DNA of 64,000 nucleotides from Hyphomonas sp. UBA5111 (GTDB lineage: Bacteria > Pseudomonadota > Alphaproteobacteria > Caulobacterales > Hyphomonadaceae): NCBI GenBank assembly GCA_002414505.1, contig DHZF01000157.1:54703-118702 (forward strand), written 5' to 3'. Below are positions 16,989 through 24,937 of the stretch, one piece after another. A model generated the notes under the pieces. The model was not told the origin of the DNA. It worked only from the letters and a program-made list of their open reading frames with translations, and did no database searches. How positions within the stretch are numbered: position 1 is the first letter of the stretch; the number at the start of each line of letters is the position of its first letter. Position numbers and translations under genes: made by a program.

Positions 16989-18505
16989 CGCATGATAATC
17001 AACCCCACGCCGCCACGACCCTGTCCGCGCGACGCCTGAAATGGCATGCTCAGGACGAAGCGATCGTTCTAATGCGGACCGACTGCCCGGTCTGCCGTTC
17101 AGAAGGACTGACGTCGCGCGCCCGTGTGCTGATCAGTTGCGACGGGCGGGACGTGGTCGCGACCCTCCACCAGATCGACGATGACTGGCTGGCCCTTAGC
17201 GAGGCTGGTCTTTCTGAAGCGGCTTGGAGCCGGCTTGGCGCCGAGCCCGGCGCAGATCTTAAAGTCAGCCATGCTCCAACACTTCCGTCTCTCTCTGATG
17301 TGCGTCAACGGATGACCGGCAAACGGCTGGCACGCGATGGATTTGACCGGATCGTGACTGATATCGCCGCCGGACTGTATTCTGATATTCATCTGGCCGC
17401 CTTTATCTCAGCCTGTTCCACGCTGAGCCTCGACATAGACGAAATCACCTCGCTGACCGGCGCCATGGTGAACGTTGGAGAGCAACTCGACTGGAATACC
17501 GACATGGTCATCGACAAACACTGCGTGGGCGGCCTACCCGGAAATCGCACGACGCCGATTGTTGTTGCGATCTTGGCCAGCCTGGGTTTGACGGTCCCAA
17601 AGACCTCCTCGCGCGCCATCACATCGCCCGCCGGAACTGCAGATACGATGGAGACGCTCACCCAAGTCGATCTGTCACTGCCAGACATCAGGCGGGTTGT
17701 TGAAACGGAAGGTGGATGCCTTGCCTGGGGCGGCGCGGTCCAGCTCAGCCCGGCTGATGATATTCTCATCCGCATTGAACGGGCCCTCGACATCGACGCC
17801 GAAGGTCAGCTGATCGCGTCTGTTTTGTCAAAGAAGATCGCCGCCGGCGCGAGCCATGTGGTGCTCGACTTGCCCGTCGGACCAACCGCTAAACTGCGTA
17901 GTGCTGCCGGTGCCCGCGCCCTTGCCCAGCACATGACGATCGTTGCACGTGGGTTTGGCCTCAAGACCCATTGCGTGTTCAGCGACGGGCTCCAACCCGT
18001 CGGGCGCGGCATCGGACCGGCGCTCGAAGCCTGGGACGTGCTCAGGGTCTTGCAAAGAAGCAAAAGCGCGCCGCCAGATCTTCGCGAACGGGCGCTGACG
18101 CTGGCTGGCGCCGCCCTTGAACTTGCGGGCCGTGCCAAACCGGATACCGGAGCGGCCATGGCTCAGGACGCGCTCGACAATGGATCTGCCTGGTCGAAGT
18201 TTCAGGCCATATGCGCCGCTCAAGGCGGTTTGCGCGAACCACCACGCGCAGCGCAAACTGCGCCCGTCGCGGCAATTCGGTCAGGGGTCTTGAAAGCAAT
18301 CGATAATAGAAAGCTCTCCAGGCTCGCAAAACTTGCTGGTGCTCCCGAACGCCCGGCCGCTGGTCTGACCGTTCACAAACGCCTAGGCGAACAAATCACG
18401 ATTGGTGAGCCGCTTCTCACCATCCACGCAGAGGCGTCGGGCGAGATCGACTATGCCATGAGCTACGCTCACGCCAATGCCGGCCTCTTCACCATTGAGG
18501 GTTAA
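16985..18505 (+). CDS. AMP/thymidine phosphorylase-family protein
   Basis: 506 residues. The phosphate-binding segment DKHCVGGLPGNRTTP (about 177-191) and SSRAITSPAGTADTMETL mark the pyrimidine/AMP phosphorylase family. The extra N-terminal domain of about 90 residues and total length near 500 resemble archaeal AMP phosphorylase (AMP + phosphate to ribose-1,5-bisphosphate + adenine) more than 440-residue DeoA. Coupled by an ATGA overlap to the MBL gene and followed after 3 bp by PRPP synthase. With these partners it could recycle nucleoside monophosphates to pentose phosphates for the phosphoketolase. Substrate (AMP, thymidine) is inferred, not seen. Confidence 0.8.
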   Translation: MTHDNQPHAATTLSARRLKWHAQDEAIVLMRTDCPVCRSEGLTSRARVLISCDGRDVVATLHQIDDDWLALSEAGLSEAAWSRLGAEPGADLKVSHAPTLPSLSDVRQRMTGKRLARDGFDRIVTDIAAGLYSDIHLAAFISACSTLSLDIDEITSLTGAMVNVGEQLDWNTDMVIDKHCVGGLPGNRTTPIVVAILASLGLTVPKTSSRAITSPAGTADTMETLTQVDLSLPDIRRVVETEGGCLAWGGAVQLSPADDILIRIERALDIDAEGQLIASVLSKKIAAGASHVVLDLPVGPTAKLRSAAGARALAQHMTIVARGFGLKTHCVFSDGLQPVGRGIGPALEAWDVLRVLQRSKSAPPDLRERALTLAGAALELAGRAKPDTGAAMAQDALDNGSAWSKFQAICAAQGGLREPPRAAQTAPVAAIRSGVLKAIDNRKLSRLAKLAGAPERPAAGLTVHKRLGEQITIGEPLLTIHAEASGEIDYAMSYAHANAGLFTIEG

Positions 18506-18508
18506 CCC

Positions 18509-19369
18509 ATGACGATTTACATTCCGCTTCCCGGTAATGAAGCTATGGCTTCTGAGCTTGCCAAAATCACAAGTTCTGAACTTGGCACCCTTGAACACCG
18601 CAGATTCCCGGACGAAGAGACCTATGTGCGCCTCACCTCAGATGTCTCTGGAAAAGCAGTCGAACTGGTTTGCACGCTCGCCCGGCCTGACCCGCAATTG
18701 CCAGGACTTCTTTTTGCCGCTTATACAGCGCGCGAGCTTGGCGCCACATCGGTTGGGCTGATTGCCCCCTACCTTGCCTATATGCGTCAGGATAAGAGAT
18801 TTTCAGACGGCGAGTCTGTGTCATCAGGACACTTTGCCAGATTGCTCTCAGGTGCGTTTGAAAGGGTGGTCACCGTCGATCCGCATTTGCACCGCATCCA
18901 CGATCTCAATGACGTTTTTTCAATCAATACAAAGGTTGTGCACGCCGCCCCGGCACTGTCCGATTGGATCAAGGCCCATGTCGACAAGCCGCTCATCATT
19001 GGCCCGGACGCTGAGAGCGAGCAATGGGTTTCTGACGTGGCCGACCGAGCGAGCGCCCCGCATCTTGTGCTCTCCAAAGTCCGCCATGGCGACCGCAATG
19101 TAGAAGTGACAGCGCCTGGCCTTGAAAACTGGACCGGCCATCAACCCGTTCTTGTCGACGACATTGCCTCTTCCGGGCGAACCATGATGGAAGCGGCCCG
19201 CCACTTTGAGACCGCTGGCTTTGCAAAACCGGTCTGCGTGATCGTCCATCCGCTCTTTGCCGGCGATGCTTATGAGGACCTTAAGTCTGTCTCGACACGT
19301 GTCGTATCGACCAATGCGGTCCAACATGCCTCAAATGAGATTTCGATCACGCCCTTACTGGTCGGTTAG
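18509..19369 (+). CDS. prs: Ribose-phosphate pyrophosphokinase
   Basis: 286 residues, somewhat shorter than the usual 310-320. The PRPP-binding loop DDIASSGRT (217-225) and the metal site PHLHRIHD (about 127-134) are present, with RRFPDEETYVRL and YMRQDKRF near the N-terminal half. It converts ribose-5-P and ATP to PRPP. It ends a four-gene coupled run and is probably a second, specialised copy besides a housekeeping one. Length and divergence fit the class found beside thymidine-phosphorylase-like genes in other alphaproteobacteria; the symbol is used for the enzyme family. Confidence 0.85.
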   Translation: MTIYIPLPGNEAMASELAKITSSELGTLEHRRFPDEETYVRLTSDVSGKAVELVCTLARPDPQLPGLLFAAYTARELGATSVGLIAPYLAYMRQDKRFSDGESVSSGHFARLLSGAFERVVTVDPHLHRIHDLNDVFSINTKVVHAAPALSDWIKAHVDKPLIIGPDAESEQWVSDVADRASAPHLVLSKVRHGDRNVEVTAPGLENWTGHQPVLVDDIASSGRTMMEAARHFETAGFAKPVCVIVHPLFAGDAYEDLKSVSTRVVSTNAVQHASNEISITPLLVG

Positions 19370-19414
19370 GCGCCGCAATGAGGACGCGCAGTTTGACCGG
19401 TCCCAACGGTCTTT

Positions 19415-19428
19415 TTGATAGAAATCAA
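19415..19428. promoter_or_regulatory. Perfect FNR/FixK-type box
   Basis: TTGAT-AGAA-ATCAA is an exact match to the FNR/FixK consensus. It lies 90 bp upstream of the EF-hand gene start at 19518 and 46 bp after the PRPP synthase stop, so it most likely controls the EF-hand gene under low oxygen. Confidence 0.7.
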
Positions 19429-19517
19429 ACCGGCAGGGTCGCCATGCTTTATCAAACAAACCGGCTTTGGAACAAAATGCCTGACCGTGTCACGGTCAGG
19501 CCTTCATGGAGTGTGTC

Positions 19518-20045
19518 ATGAAACACAAAGCTACACGTCTTATCTCAACCTTGCTCACCACCTCGTTACTCCTGACGAGCATGGCCGCAGCTGAAACCCC
19601 AAACCCTCAGCTGGAAAAAGAACCAGCGGCACACATGACAGAGCGCGACGGCGTTCGACTGCACCTTGGCCTACGCAGCAGGATGCAAGAACACGATCTT
19701 GACGGTGACAGTCTACGCAGCCGCGCAGAGTTTGATGCCTGGCACAGCGCGAATTTCGCGCTGATGGATACCGATGGCGACGGTCTGACGCTTGAGGATT
19801 TTCAAGGCGCGCAGCTCGGACCAGGCCCCTATGGCGCCGGCCATCATGCGCGCCGGGCGAAAATGCGTGAGCAGGCCGACCTGCGCAAGAAAGCACGTTT
19901 CCAACTCATGGACAGCGACGGCGACGGTGTTGTGACCCTCAGCGAGCATGACGCATTCACCGAGCACGTCTTTCTGGAAGCAGACGCCGATGATGATGGG
20001 TATCTCACTTTTCAGGAGCTCAAGCAGCACAATCGCGGCATGTAA
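19518..20045 (+). CDS. Secreted EF-hand calcium-binding protein
   Basis: 175 residues. A signal peptide (about 1-27, LLTTSLLLTSMAAAE) precedes four EF-hand loops: DLDGDSLRSRAE, DTDGDGLTLEDF, DSDGDGVVTLSE and DADDDGYLTFQE. Each has acidic or oxygen ligands at positions 1, 3, 5 and 12, so most should bind calcium. The ATG at 19518 is chosen over 19506 because GGAG then lies six bases upstream. A perfect FNR box precedes it and a hairpin follows. Periplasmic calcium-binding proteins of this kind are common in this class but have no fixed function. Confidence 0.82.
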   Translation: MKHKATRLISTLLTTSLLLTSMAAAETPNPQLEKEPAAHMTERDGVRLHLGLRSRMQEHDLDGDSLRSRAEFDAWHSANFALMDTDGDGLTLEDFQGAQLGPGPYGAGHHARRAKMREQADLRKKARFQLMDSDGDGVVTLSEHDAFTEHVFLEADADDDGYLTFQELKQHNRGM

Positions 20046-20069
20046 GGCATACCAATCGGTTAAGTCCTA

Positions 20070-20100
20070 CTGATCTCGGCGACAGTATTGCCGAGGTCAG
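20070..20100 (+). terminator. Hairpin terminator after EF-hand gene
   Basis: CTGATCTCGGC (20070-20080) pairs with GCCGAGGTCAG (20090-20100), one G-T pair, loop of nine bases. A CCCGTTTT follows. Position 25 bp after the stop fits termination. Confidence 0.55.
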
Positions 20101-20445
20101 CAACCCGTTTTCAGAGCAACGCCGCTATTGAACCCGTTTTAGCTACTGGCCTTAACACCGAATGAAGCAAGCTTAACATCGCACTAAAATCCGCAATACG
20201 CATACGCGGCCGCCAGTTCGTCCCCCTAGTGCATGATCTACATCCCGATGTTTCTTTGCATGAGTCGCATCCATTTTGCAAAAAGTCTGACAAATCAATC
20301 CACAACCCACGCGCGAACGGATGAGCGGCTAGGTTGTGCTTTTATCTTCACGCCGCCCTTCAAAACCTGTCAGTATCGTCAATTTACTTGCCACGTGTAT
20401 TTCTGAGCTTAAAAGCCAGCGCTGATGAAAACGCTGGCCAGACGC
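20101..20445. other. Intergenic region with no recognisable gene
   Basis: About 345 bp of lower GC. Short open frames exist on both strands but none has protein-like composition or a ribosome-binding site. It probably marks the left edge of the metal-resistance island. Confidence 0.4.
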
Positions 20446-20559
20446 TCAGTTCGGCTTGAGGAAGATAAACGGCGCTGGCTCATCCAACGCCCAAGGATAT
20501 TCGTCATTACCGGCGATATCGTCCCAATATAATTCGCCGGTTTCGCAGCCTTGATGAAC
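20446..20559 (-). pseudogene. C-terminal fragment of an unknown protein
   Basis: A 37-codon minus-strand tail ending in TGA at 20446-20448 reads VHQGCETGELYWDDIAG and ends EPAPFIFLKPN, a convincing protein composition, but an in-frame TAG lies just upstream (beyond 20565) and there is no start. It abuts, head to head, a second truncated gene on the plus strand. I read both as remnants joined at a deletion or recombination breakpoint near 20558. The parent family is not recognised. Confidence 0.45.
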
Positions 20560-20752
20560 TGGGAAATTCCTCGTCAACTACGCATCGCTTGGGCTGGGCG
20601 ATATCTATCCAACCGGACATTCGCGGTTCCTGGCGGGACTGGAATCACTCAATGGTTTCCTGCTGATTTCGTGCTCGGCATCCTTCATTTTCCTCCTGAT
20701 GCGAAACCAAATGGATGGTCCAATTACAGGCGGAATTCAAAAATCGGATTAA
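20558..20752 (+). pseudogene. Truncated two-pore-domain potassium channel (C-terminal fragment)
   Basis: 64 codons open from 20558 to a TAA at 20750-20752, with two TGA codons directly upstream and no start. The text includes NYASLGLGDIYPTGHSRFLA and ESLNGFLLISCSASFIFLLM: the pore loop of an Ion_trans_2 channel (GLGD in place of GYGD) followed by the last transmembrane helix. All N-terminal helices are gone, so it cannot be functional. It meets a truncated minus-strand gene at the same point, marking a rearrangement at the left border of the metal island. Confidence 0.6.
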
Positions 20753-20824
20753 CTCGGAACCTGTTCACACACTTCTCCGTTAGTCGTGGAAATACCCCAC
20801 CACTGTATAAGGAGGATGTTGAAA

Positions 20825-21385
20825 GTGGATATGAAGAACAGTTATTGGCGGTTTGGAGCAATGATCATCACATCGGTGATCGTGATGTTTGGACTGATGT
20901 ACCTCAACACCTATGCGTGGGAGCATGTTCGCTGGAGCGAGACACGCTTCTACATGGCCTTCATCATGGGCGCCGCGATGGCCATCGTGATGCTGAGCTT
21001 CATGCTCAACATGTACAAGGACAGCCGGATCAATTTCGGCATTTTCGTTGGTGCTGCGGTCGTGTTCGTCCTGGCCCTCTGGCTGGTGCGCAGCCAGAGC
21101 ACCGTCGACGACCGGTCCTACATGAAAGCGATGATCCCCCACCACTCCATTGCCATCATGACAAGTGAACGCGCCGGCATCGAGGATGTCCGTGTGCGCG
21201 AGCTTGCCGACGAGATCATCACGGCGCAGCGCCGCGAGATCAAGGAAATGGAATGGCTGATTTCCGACATCGCGGAGAATGGCCCGGCATCGACGGAAAG
21301 GGAGGCGGCGAGCCGCCCCGTTCCCCCCTTTGAAGGCACGCTCAATCCAGACGACGCTGCCGGGGCAGCCATCGCGGAGGACTAA
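20825..21385 (+). CDS. DUF305-domain membrane protein
   Basis: 186 residues from the GTG at 20825; ATG at 20831 is a possible alternative. AAGGAGG at 20809-20815 is nine bases before the GTG. Three transmembrane helices (about 9-26, 38-58, 66-84) are followed by a DUF305 stretch, RSYMKAMIPHHSIAIMTSER, with the paired histidines usual for that family. DUF305 proteins are common in copper-resistance operons and probably bind metal in the periplasm. It is the first gene of a run with the MBL-rhodanese gene (54 bp on) and csoR. The upstream ATACCCCACCACTGTAT resembles a weak CsoR half-operator. Confidence 0.78.
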   Translation: MDMKNSYWRFGAMIITSVIVMFGLMYLNTYAWEHVRWSETRFYMAFIMGAAMAIVMLSFMLNMYKDSRINFGIFVGAAVVFVLALWLVRSQSTVDDRSYMKAMIPHHSIAIMTSERAGIEDVRVRELADEIITAQRREIKEMEWLISDIAENGPASTEREAASRPVPPFEGTLNPDDAAGAAIAED

Positions 21386-21439
21386 CGCGCCTTCCACGTC
21401 CAGTCAGACCCATTCGATCCCGAAAAGGAGCGAAACAGA

Positions 21440-22795
21440 ATGAGACTCGAAAAGATCAAGACACAGGGCCTTGCCCACCTTTCCTACTTCCTGAGCGCCG
21501 ATGGCGAAGCTGCGGTCATCGATCCGCGGCGTGACATCGACATCTATCTGGACCTCGCCCGTGAGGAAGGCTCTGTCATCAAGCACGTCTTCGAAACCCA
21601 CCGGAACGAGGACCTGCTCTCAGGCGCCCCTGTCCTGAAGGAAGAGACCGGCGCAAAGGTCTGGCACGGGCCGAACCCTGAAAAGCCGATCCAGTATGCA
21701 GCCGAGACGCGGGAAGGCGACACGTTCGAGATTGGCGGCGCGCTCCTGAAGGTGCTTGAAACGCCCGGGCACACCGACGACAGCCTGTCCTACGTGCTTT
21801 ATGACAAGAGCTTTGAGGAAGGCCCGGTTGGCGTGTTCACGGGCGATGCCCTGTTCATTGGCGATGTCGGGCGCACGGACTTCTATCCCGACCGCAAACG
21901 CGAAGTCGCCGGCCTGCTCTATGACAGCCTGGAGAAACTGATGAGGCTCGGCGACCAGTGCCTCGTCTATCCCGCGCATGGCGCCGGTTCGGTTTGTGGC
22001 TCGGGCATGGCCGACCGGGAGTTTTCCTCCATCGGCCATGAAAAGCTCAACAATCCGAGCCTGCAGATCGATGACCGGGAGGCTTTCATCGACGCCAAGG
22101 TAGCCGAGAACCACTACATCCCGCCATACTTCCGGCGCATGGAAGAGGGCAATATGGAAGGCACCGAAGCTGCGCCGCCGGCGCCCCTGCCCGCTTCCCC
22201 GGCCAGGTTGCTCGATCCGGGCGATGCGGTCTGCCTCGATGTCCGTGGCATATTCGACTTTGCCGGCGGACACCGCACGGGCTCGCTCTGCATCCCGGAT
22301 GACATGCTTGCCGCCTTCGCGGGCTGGTTGCTGCCAGGCGACAAACCGGTGCTGCTGGTAGCGCGCGATGACGACCAGGCGGTCGATGCGGCCACCACGC
22401 TTCAGCGGATCGGCTTCGACAATGTGAGCGGATTTGTCAGCGGCGCCATGCCCGTGGCGGTCCAGAACGGCCCGCTCGACACACTCGACTTCGTCGATAC
22501 CGAAACCGTCGCCGCGCGCGTAGACAACCCGCCGGCTGGCTGGACACTGCTCGATGTCCGGGCCATCGACGAATATGAGAGCGGCCATATCAAGGACAGC
22601 AAGCACGCTTATGTCGGCAAGCTGCCTGATGCGGCCAGTGACCTCGACCCGGACAAGCCCGTCACCGTCATGTGCGGAAGCGGCGCCCGGGCCACCATTG
22701 CCGCCTCGCAGCTCATGCGGAAGGGGTTCTCCGAGGTCGATGTCTATATCGGCTCGATGAAGGCGTGGACCGCAGCTGGAAATGCCATTGAGTGA
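21440..22795 (+). CDS. MBL-fold persulfide dioxygenase-like protein with two rhodanese domains
   Basis: 451 residues. The N-terminal MBL domain (1-240) keeps the mononuclear iron ligands of ETHE1-type persulfide dioxygenases: H54, H111 and D136. The classical HxHxDH box is altered (THRNEDL), losing the second metal site. Two rhodanese domains follow: the first (about 250-345) lacks the active cysteine (LLVARDDD), the second (about 360-450) has VMCGSGARATIA with the catalytic Cys. This plan resembles CstB, which oxidises persulfides. It is encoded between DUF305 and csoR genes in a metal island, suggesting handling of sulfane sulfur produced with thiophilic metals. Confidence 0.82.
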   Translation: MRLEKIKTQGLAHLSYFLSADGEAAVIDPRRDIDIYLDLAREEGSVIKHVFETHRNEDLLSGAPVLKEETGAKVWHGPNPEKPIQYAAETREGDTFEIGGALLKVLETPGHTDDSLSYVLYDKSFEEGPVGVFTGDALFIGDVGRTDFYPDRKREVAGLLYDSLEKLMRLGDQCLVYPAHGAGSVCGSGMADREFSSIGHEKLNNPSLQIDDREAFIDAKVAENHYIPPYFRRMEEGNMEGTEAAPPAPLPASPARLLDPGDAVCLDVRGIFDFAGGHRTGSLCIPDDMLAAFAGWLLPGDKPVLLVARDDDQAVDAATTLQRIGFDNVSGFVSGAMPVAVQNGPLDTLDFVDTETVAARVDNPPAGWTLLDVRAIDEYESGHIKDSKHAYVGKLPDAASDLDPDKPVTVMCGSGARATIAASQLMRKGFSEVDVYIGSMKAWTAAGNAIE

Positions 22796-22878
22796 TGACT
22801 GTCAGTCCATCTTGGGCTGAACCTTTCGTTTCTGACGCATGAAGAGACTGGAAATTGCTTCACGAGGTCCCCATATGG

Positions 22879-22896
22879 ATACCCTGTATGGGGTAT
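22879..22896. promoter_or_regulatory. CsoR-type operator overlapping the csoR ribosome-binding site
   Basis: ATACCC (22879-22884) and GGGTAT (22891-22896) form an inverted repeat with a 6-bp G/C-flanked spacer, as in copper CsoR operators. The GGGG inside it lies eight bases before the ATG at 22902 and would act as the ribosome-binding site, so repressor binding would block this gene's own transcription. Confidence 0.6.
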
Positions 22897-22901
22897 TTGC
22901 C

Positions 22902-23177
22902 ATGAAGACTGAAACCAAAGAGGCCGCGACCCGAAGGCTTGCCCGCATCGAGGGACAAGTGCGCGGCATCACGAAGATGGTGTCCGACGATCGGTATTGT
23001 ATTGATGTCATTCGTCAGGTGCAGGCTGTGAAGGCCGCGCTTGTCGGCCTCGAGGCCGTTATCCTGGATGACCATATCGCAACGTGTGTGGATCATGCCC
23101 TGACCGGAAGCAATGTCGATGACCGGCGTGAAAAGGTCGAGGAACTTGTTGCTGTGCTTGGTGGCCGCAAGAAGTAG
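22902..23177 (+). CDS. csoR: CsoR-family metal-sensing repressor
   Basis: 91 residues, all helical. Ligands C33, H58 and C62 match the spacing of Mycobacterium CsoR (C36, H61, C65), the Cu(I) set, rather than the persulfide sensor CstR, which lacks the histidine. The text RLARIEGQVRGITKMV is the family signature. The start at 22902 is chosen because an in-frame ATG 27 bp earlier would place the operator-like repeat inside the coding region. It probably represses itself and perhaps the DUF305/MBL genes or the adjacent Cus operon, and is released by Cu(I). Confidence 0.85.
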   Translation: MKTETKEAATRRLARIEGQVRGITKMVSDDRYCIDVIRQVQAVKAALVGLEAVILDDHIATCVDHALTGSNVDDRREKVEELVAVLGGRKK

Positions 23178-23230
23178 CGGCCTCACAGTTTGTTGAAATG
23201 AAAGTTTTAATCTTTTCACGTATTTGAACA

Positions 23231-23650
23231 ATGATGCAGTTTGTGACCCGCCTCCTGACACTGTTTGCCGCTGCCTTCATGGCGGCTCATCCGGTCATGG
23301 CGTGTCCATTGATGGTCGGGACCTCCGAAACCGCGCCGACTGAAATGAGCAGCAATCACCCCTGTAATGACATGGCGATGGAAGCCATGGCCGACACCGG
23401 GCATACAGATCAGGCATCATCGTCTGATTGCCCCGCGGGATACGACTGTGCACCCATGCTTATCCAGGCGCACAGTGACGCCAATCCAGTTGCACCTGTT
23501 GCGAATGTAGACGCAGAATTTGCTGCGGTTCTCGCTAACCCACCAAAGGCATTCCTGCCAGAGCGCGAAACGCTAAAGACCGGGCCTCCACCTCGGCTGG
23601 ATATCGTCCAGCACACGCCAATATCGCTAAAGCAGCGCTTCCTGAATTGA
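23231..23650 (+). CDS. Secreted Cys/Met-containing protein leading the Cus operon
   Basis: 139 residues. Signal peptide (MMQFVTRLLTLFAAAFMAAHPVMA), then a mature part with four cysteines (CPLM, HPCNDMAMEAM, DCPAGYDCAPM) and several Met/His residues. Proteins of this size often precede TolC-type genes in alphaproteobacterial heavy-metal efflux operons, but I know no assigned function; a periplasmic metal chaperone or sensor is possible. It is separated from the TolC gene by 72 bp that hold a long inverted repeat. Confidence 0.6.
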   Translation: MMQFVTRLLTLFAAAFMAAHPVMACPLMVGTSETAPTEMSSNHPCNDMAMEAMADTGHTDQASSSDCPAGYDCAPMLIQAHSDANPVAPVANVDAEFAAVLANPPKAFLPERETLKTGPPPRLDIVQHTPISLKQRFLN

Positions 23651-23706
23651 GAGCGATGACCTGCGGCCGCCACAGCAGCCCGTCGTCATCGCTTCTCACA
23701 ATTCAG
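23642..23706 (+). other. Long interrupted inverted repeat before the TolC gene
   Basis: CTGAATTG and GAGCGATGAC on the left (23642-23660) pair with GTCATCGC and CAATTCAG on the right (23685-23706), with small mismatched bulges and a 24-base GC-rich loop. The left arm includes the stop codon of the secreted protein. It may act as an attenuator, or as a processing or terminator hairpin between the first and second genes of the Cus operon. Confidence 0.5.
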
Positions 23707-23722
23707 AAGAGCCCGTTTTATC

Positions 23723-24937
23723 ATGCCCCACATTTCAAGAATGCTGCTGGTCGCAGCGTTTGCCGCTGTGCCCCTGGCGGCGGTTGCCAACGCTCAGAGC
23801 TTTGCCGAGCTTGAAGCCCGTCTCGAGGCCCATCCAAGCCTCTCCGCTCTCGGTTACGATGCCGAGGCCGACCGGGAGCGTGCTGTCGCCTCAACCGCAC
23901 TCCCGGACCCCGTCGTATCCCTCGGGATCAACAACTTTCCGATTTTCGATCCCTCATTCGACAGTTACTTGCCGACCAATAAAGCCGTTGGTATCCGGCA
24001 ACAATTTCCGAGCTTCGCGGGCCGTGAAGCCCGCGCCGGTGAAGCCCGGGCGATGTCAGCACAGACCGAGGCGGTTCGCGATGCCCGTTATGCGGCCTTG
24101 CGCGCCGAACTCATCGCTCTTCTCGCTGACAAGACTAGACTGACCAGGCAGAGATCCCTCGCCGAAGCGCGAAACGCCAAATACGACGAGCTTGTCGACA
24201 TTGTCGAGGCCGAGATCGATGCGGGCCGCCCGGCCGTCTATCGCCTTGCCGAAATTGAAAGCGAACGGGCAGAAGTTTCCCGGACGCTTGTTGATCTTGA
24301 CCGGCAGGAAGCCGAGACCGATGCGCGCCTGATCGAACTCGTCGGACTGGTCCCTTCGACCGGCCTCCCTCCCCTGACTGAAAGAGACTGGTCCGGCGCA
24401 GCGCTTGAGTTCCACACCGTACGCATTGCCGACGCGGCCGTCCGCGTTACCGATTACGGTATCGACGAGGCCCGCGCGGCCTGGAAGCCAGAATGGGGGG
24501 CCCAGCTCACCTATCAACAGCGCGATGAAGGCGCGATGTTCGCGGGGGATGACTGGGTCTCCGGTATGGTGACTTTTACGGTTCCGCTCTGGGCCGAAAG
24601 GAAGCAGGCACCGAACTTGCGCGCCGCAAAGGCTGAGCGGGCCGGCGCCGAGCAACGCTACCAGGCTGCCGCGCGGAATGCGGCGGCCCAGTATGCGTCC
24701 CGGGACGCCATTATACGCGCGGCCGATGCCAGTATCGACGTGCTGCAGGTCAAGATTGCTGCCGTCGAAGACGAAGTCGAGGCCCAGCTGATTGCTTATG
24801 AATCCGGTGTTGGCGGTTATGCGCCGATCATCGACGGCGAGATCGCCATTCTCAAACTCCGGGCGGAAATCGAAGCTGAAACGGCCCGCAAGGCCGCTGC
24901 GATCGCACGCCTGAATGCCCTCCTGGTGACACAATGA
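23723..24937 (+). CDS. cusC: TolC-family outer-membrane efflux protein (CusC-like)
   Basis: 404 residues with a signal peptide (about 1-24). Two long helical repeats with ARAGEARAMSAQTEA and AELIALLADK mark the TolC channel fold. It would form the outer-membrane duct of the copper/silver efflux pump. No lipobox cysteine is visible, unlike CusC of E. coli. The 3' end overlaps the adaptor gene by 4 bp (ATGA), so the two are translationally coupled. The symbol is given by operon position with a CusA-type pump. Confidence 0.82.
   Translation: MPHISRMLLVAAFAAVPLAAVANAQSFAELEARLEAHPSLSALGYDAEADRERAVASTALPDPVVSLGINNFPIFDPSFDSYLPTNKAVGIRQQFPSFAGREARAGEARAMSAQTEAVRDARYAALRAELIALLADKTRLTRQRSLAEARNAKYDELVDIVEAEIDAGRPAVYRLAEIESERAEVSRTLVDLDRQEAETDARLIELVGLVPSTGLPPLTERDWSGAALEFHTVRIADAAVRVTDYGIDEARAAWKPEWGAQLTYQQRDEGAMFAGDDWVSGMVTFTVPLWAERKQAPNLRAAKAERAGAEQRYQAAARNAAAQYASRDAIIRAADASIDVLQVKIAAVEDEVEAQLIAYESGVGGYAPIIDGEIAILKLRAEIEAETARKAAAIARLNALLVTQ

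Noticed and set aside
20551-21168. Plus-strand open frame covering the channel fragment and the DUF305 gene
   Set aside because: It is in a different frame from both; the channel and DUF305 frames carry the recognisable motifs.
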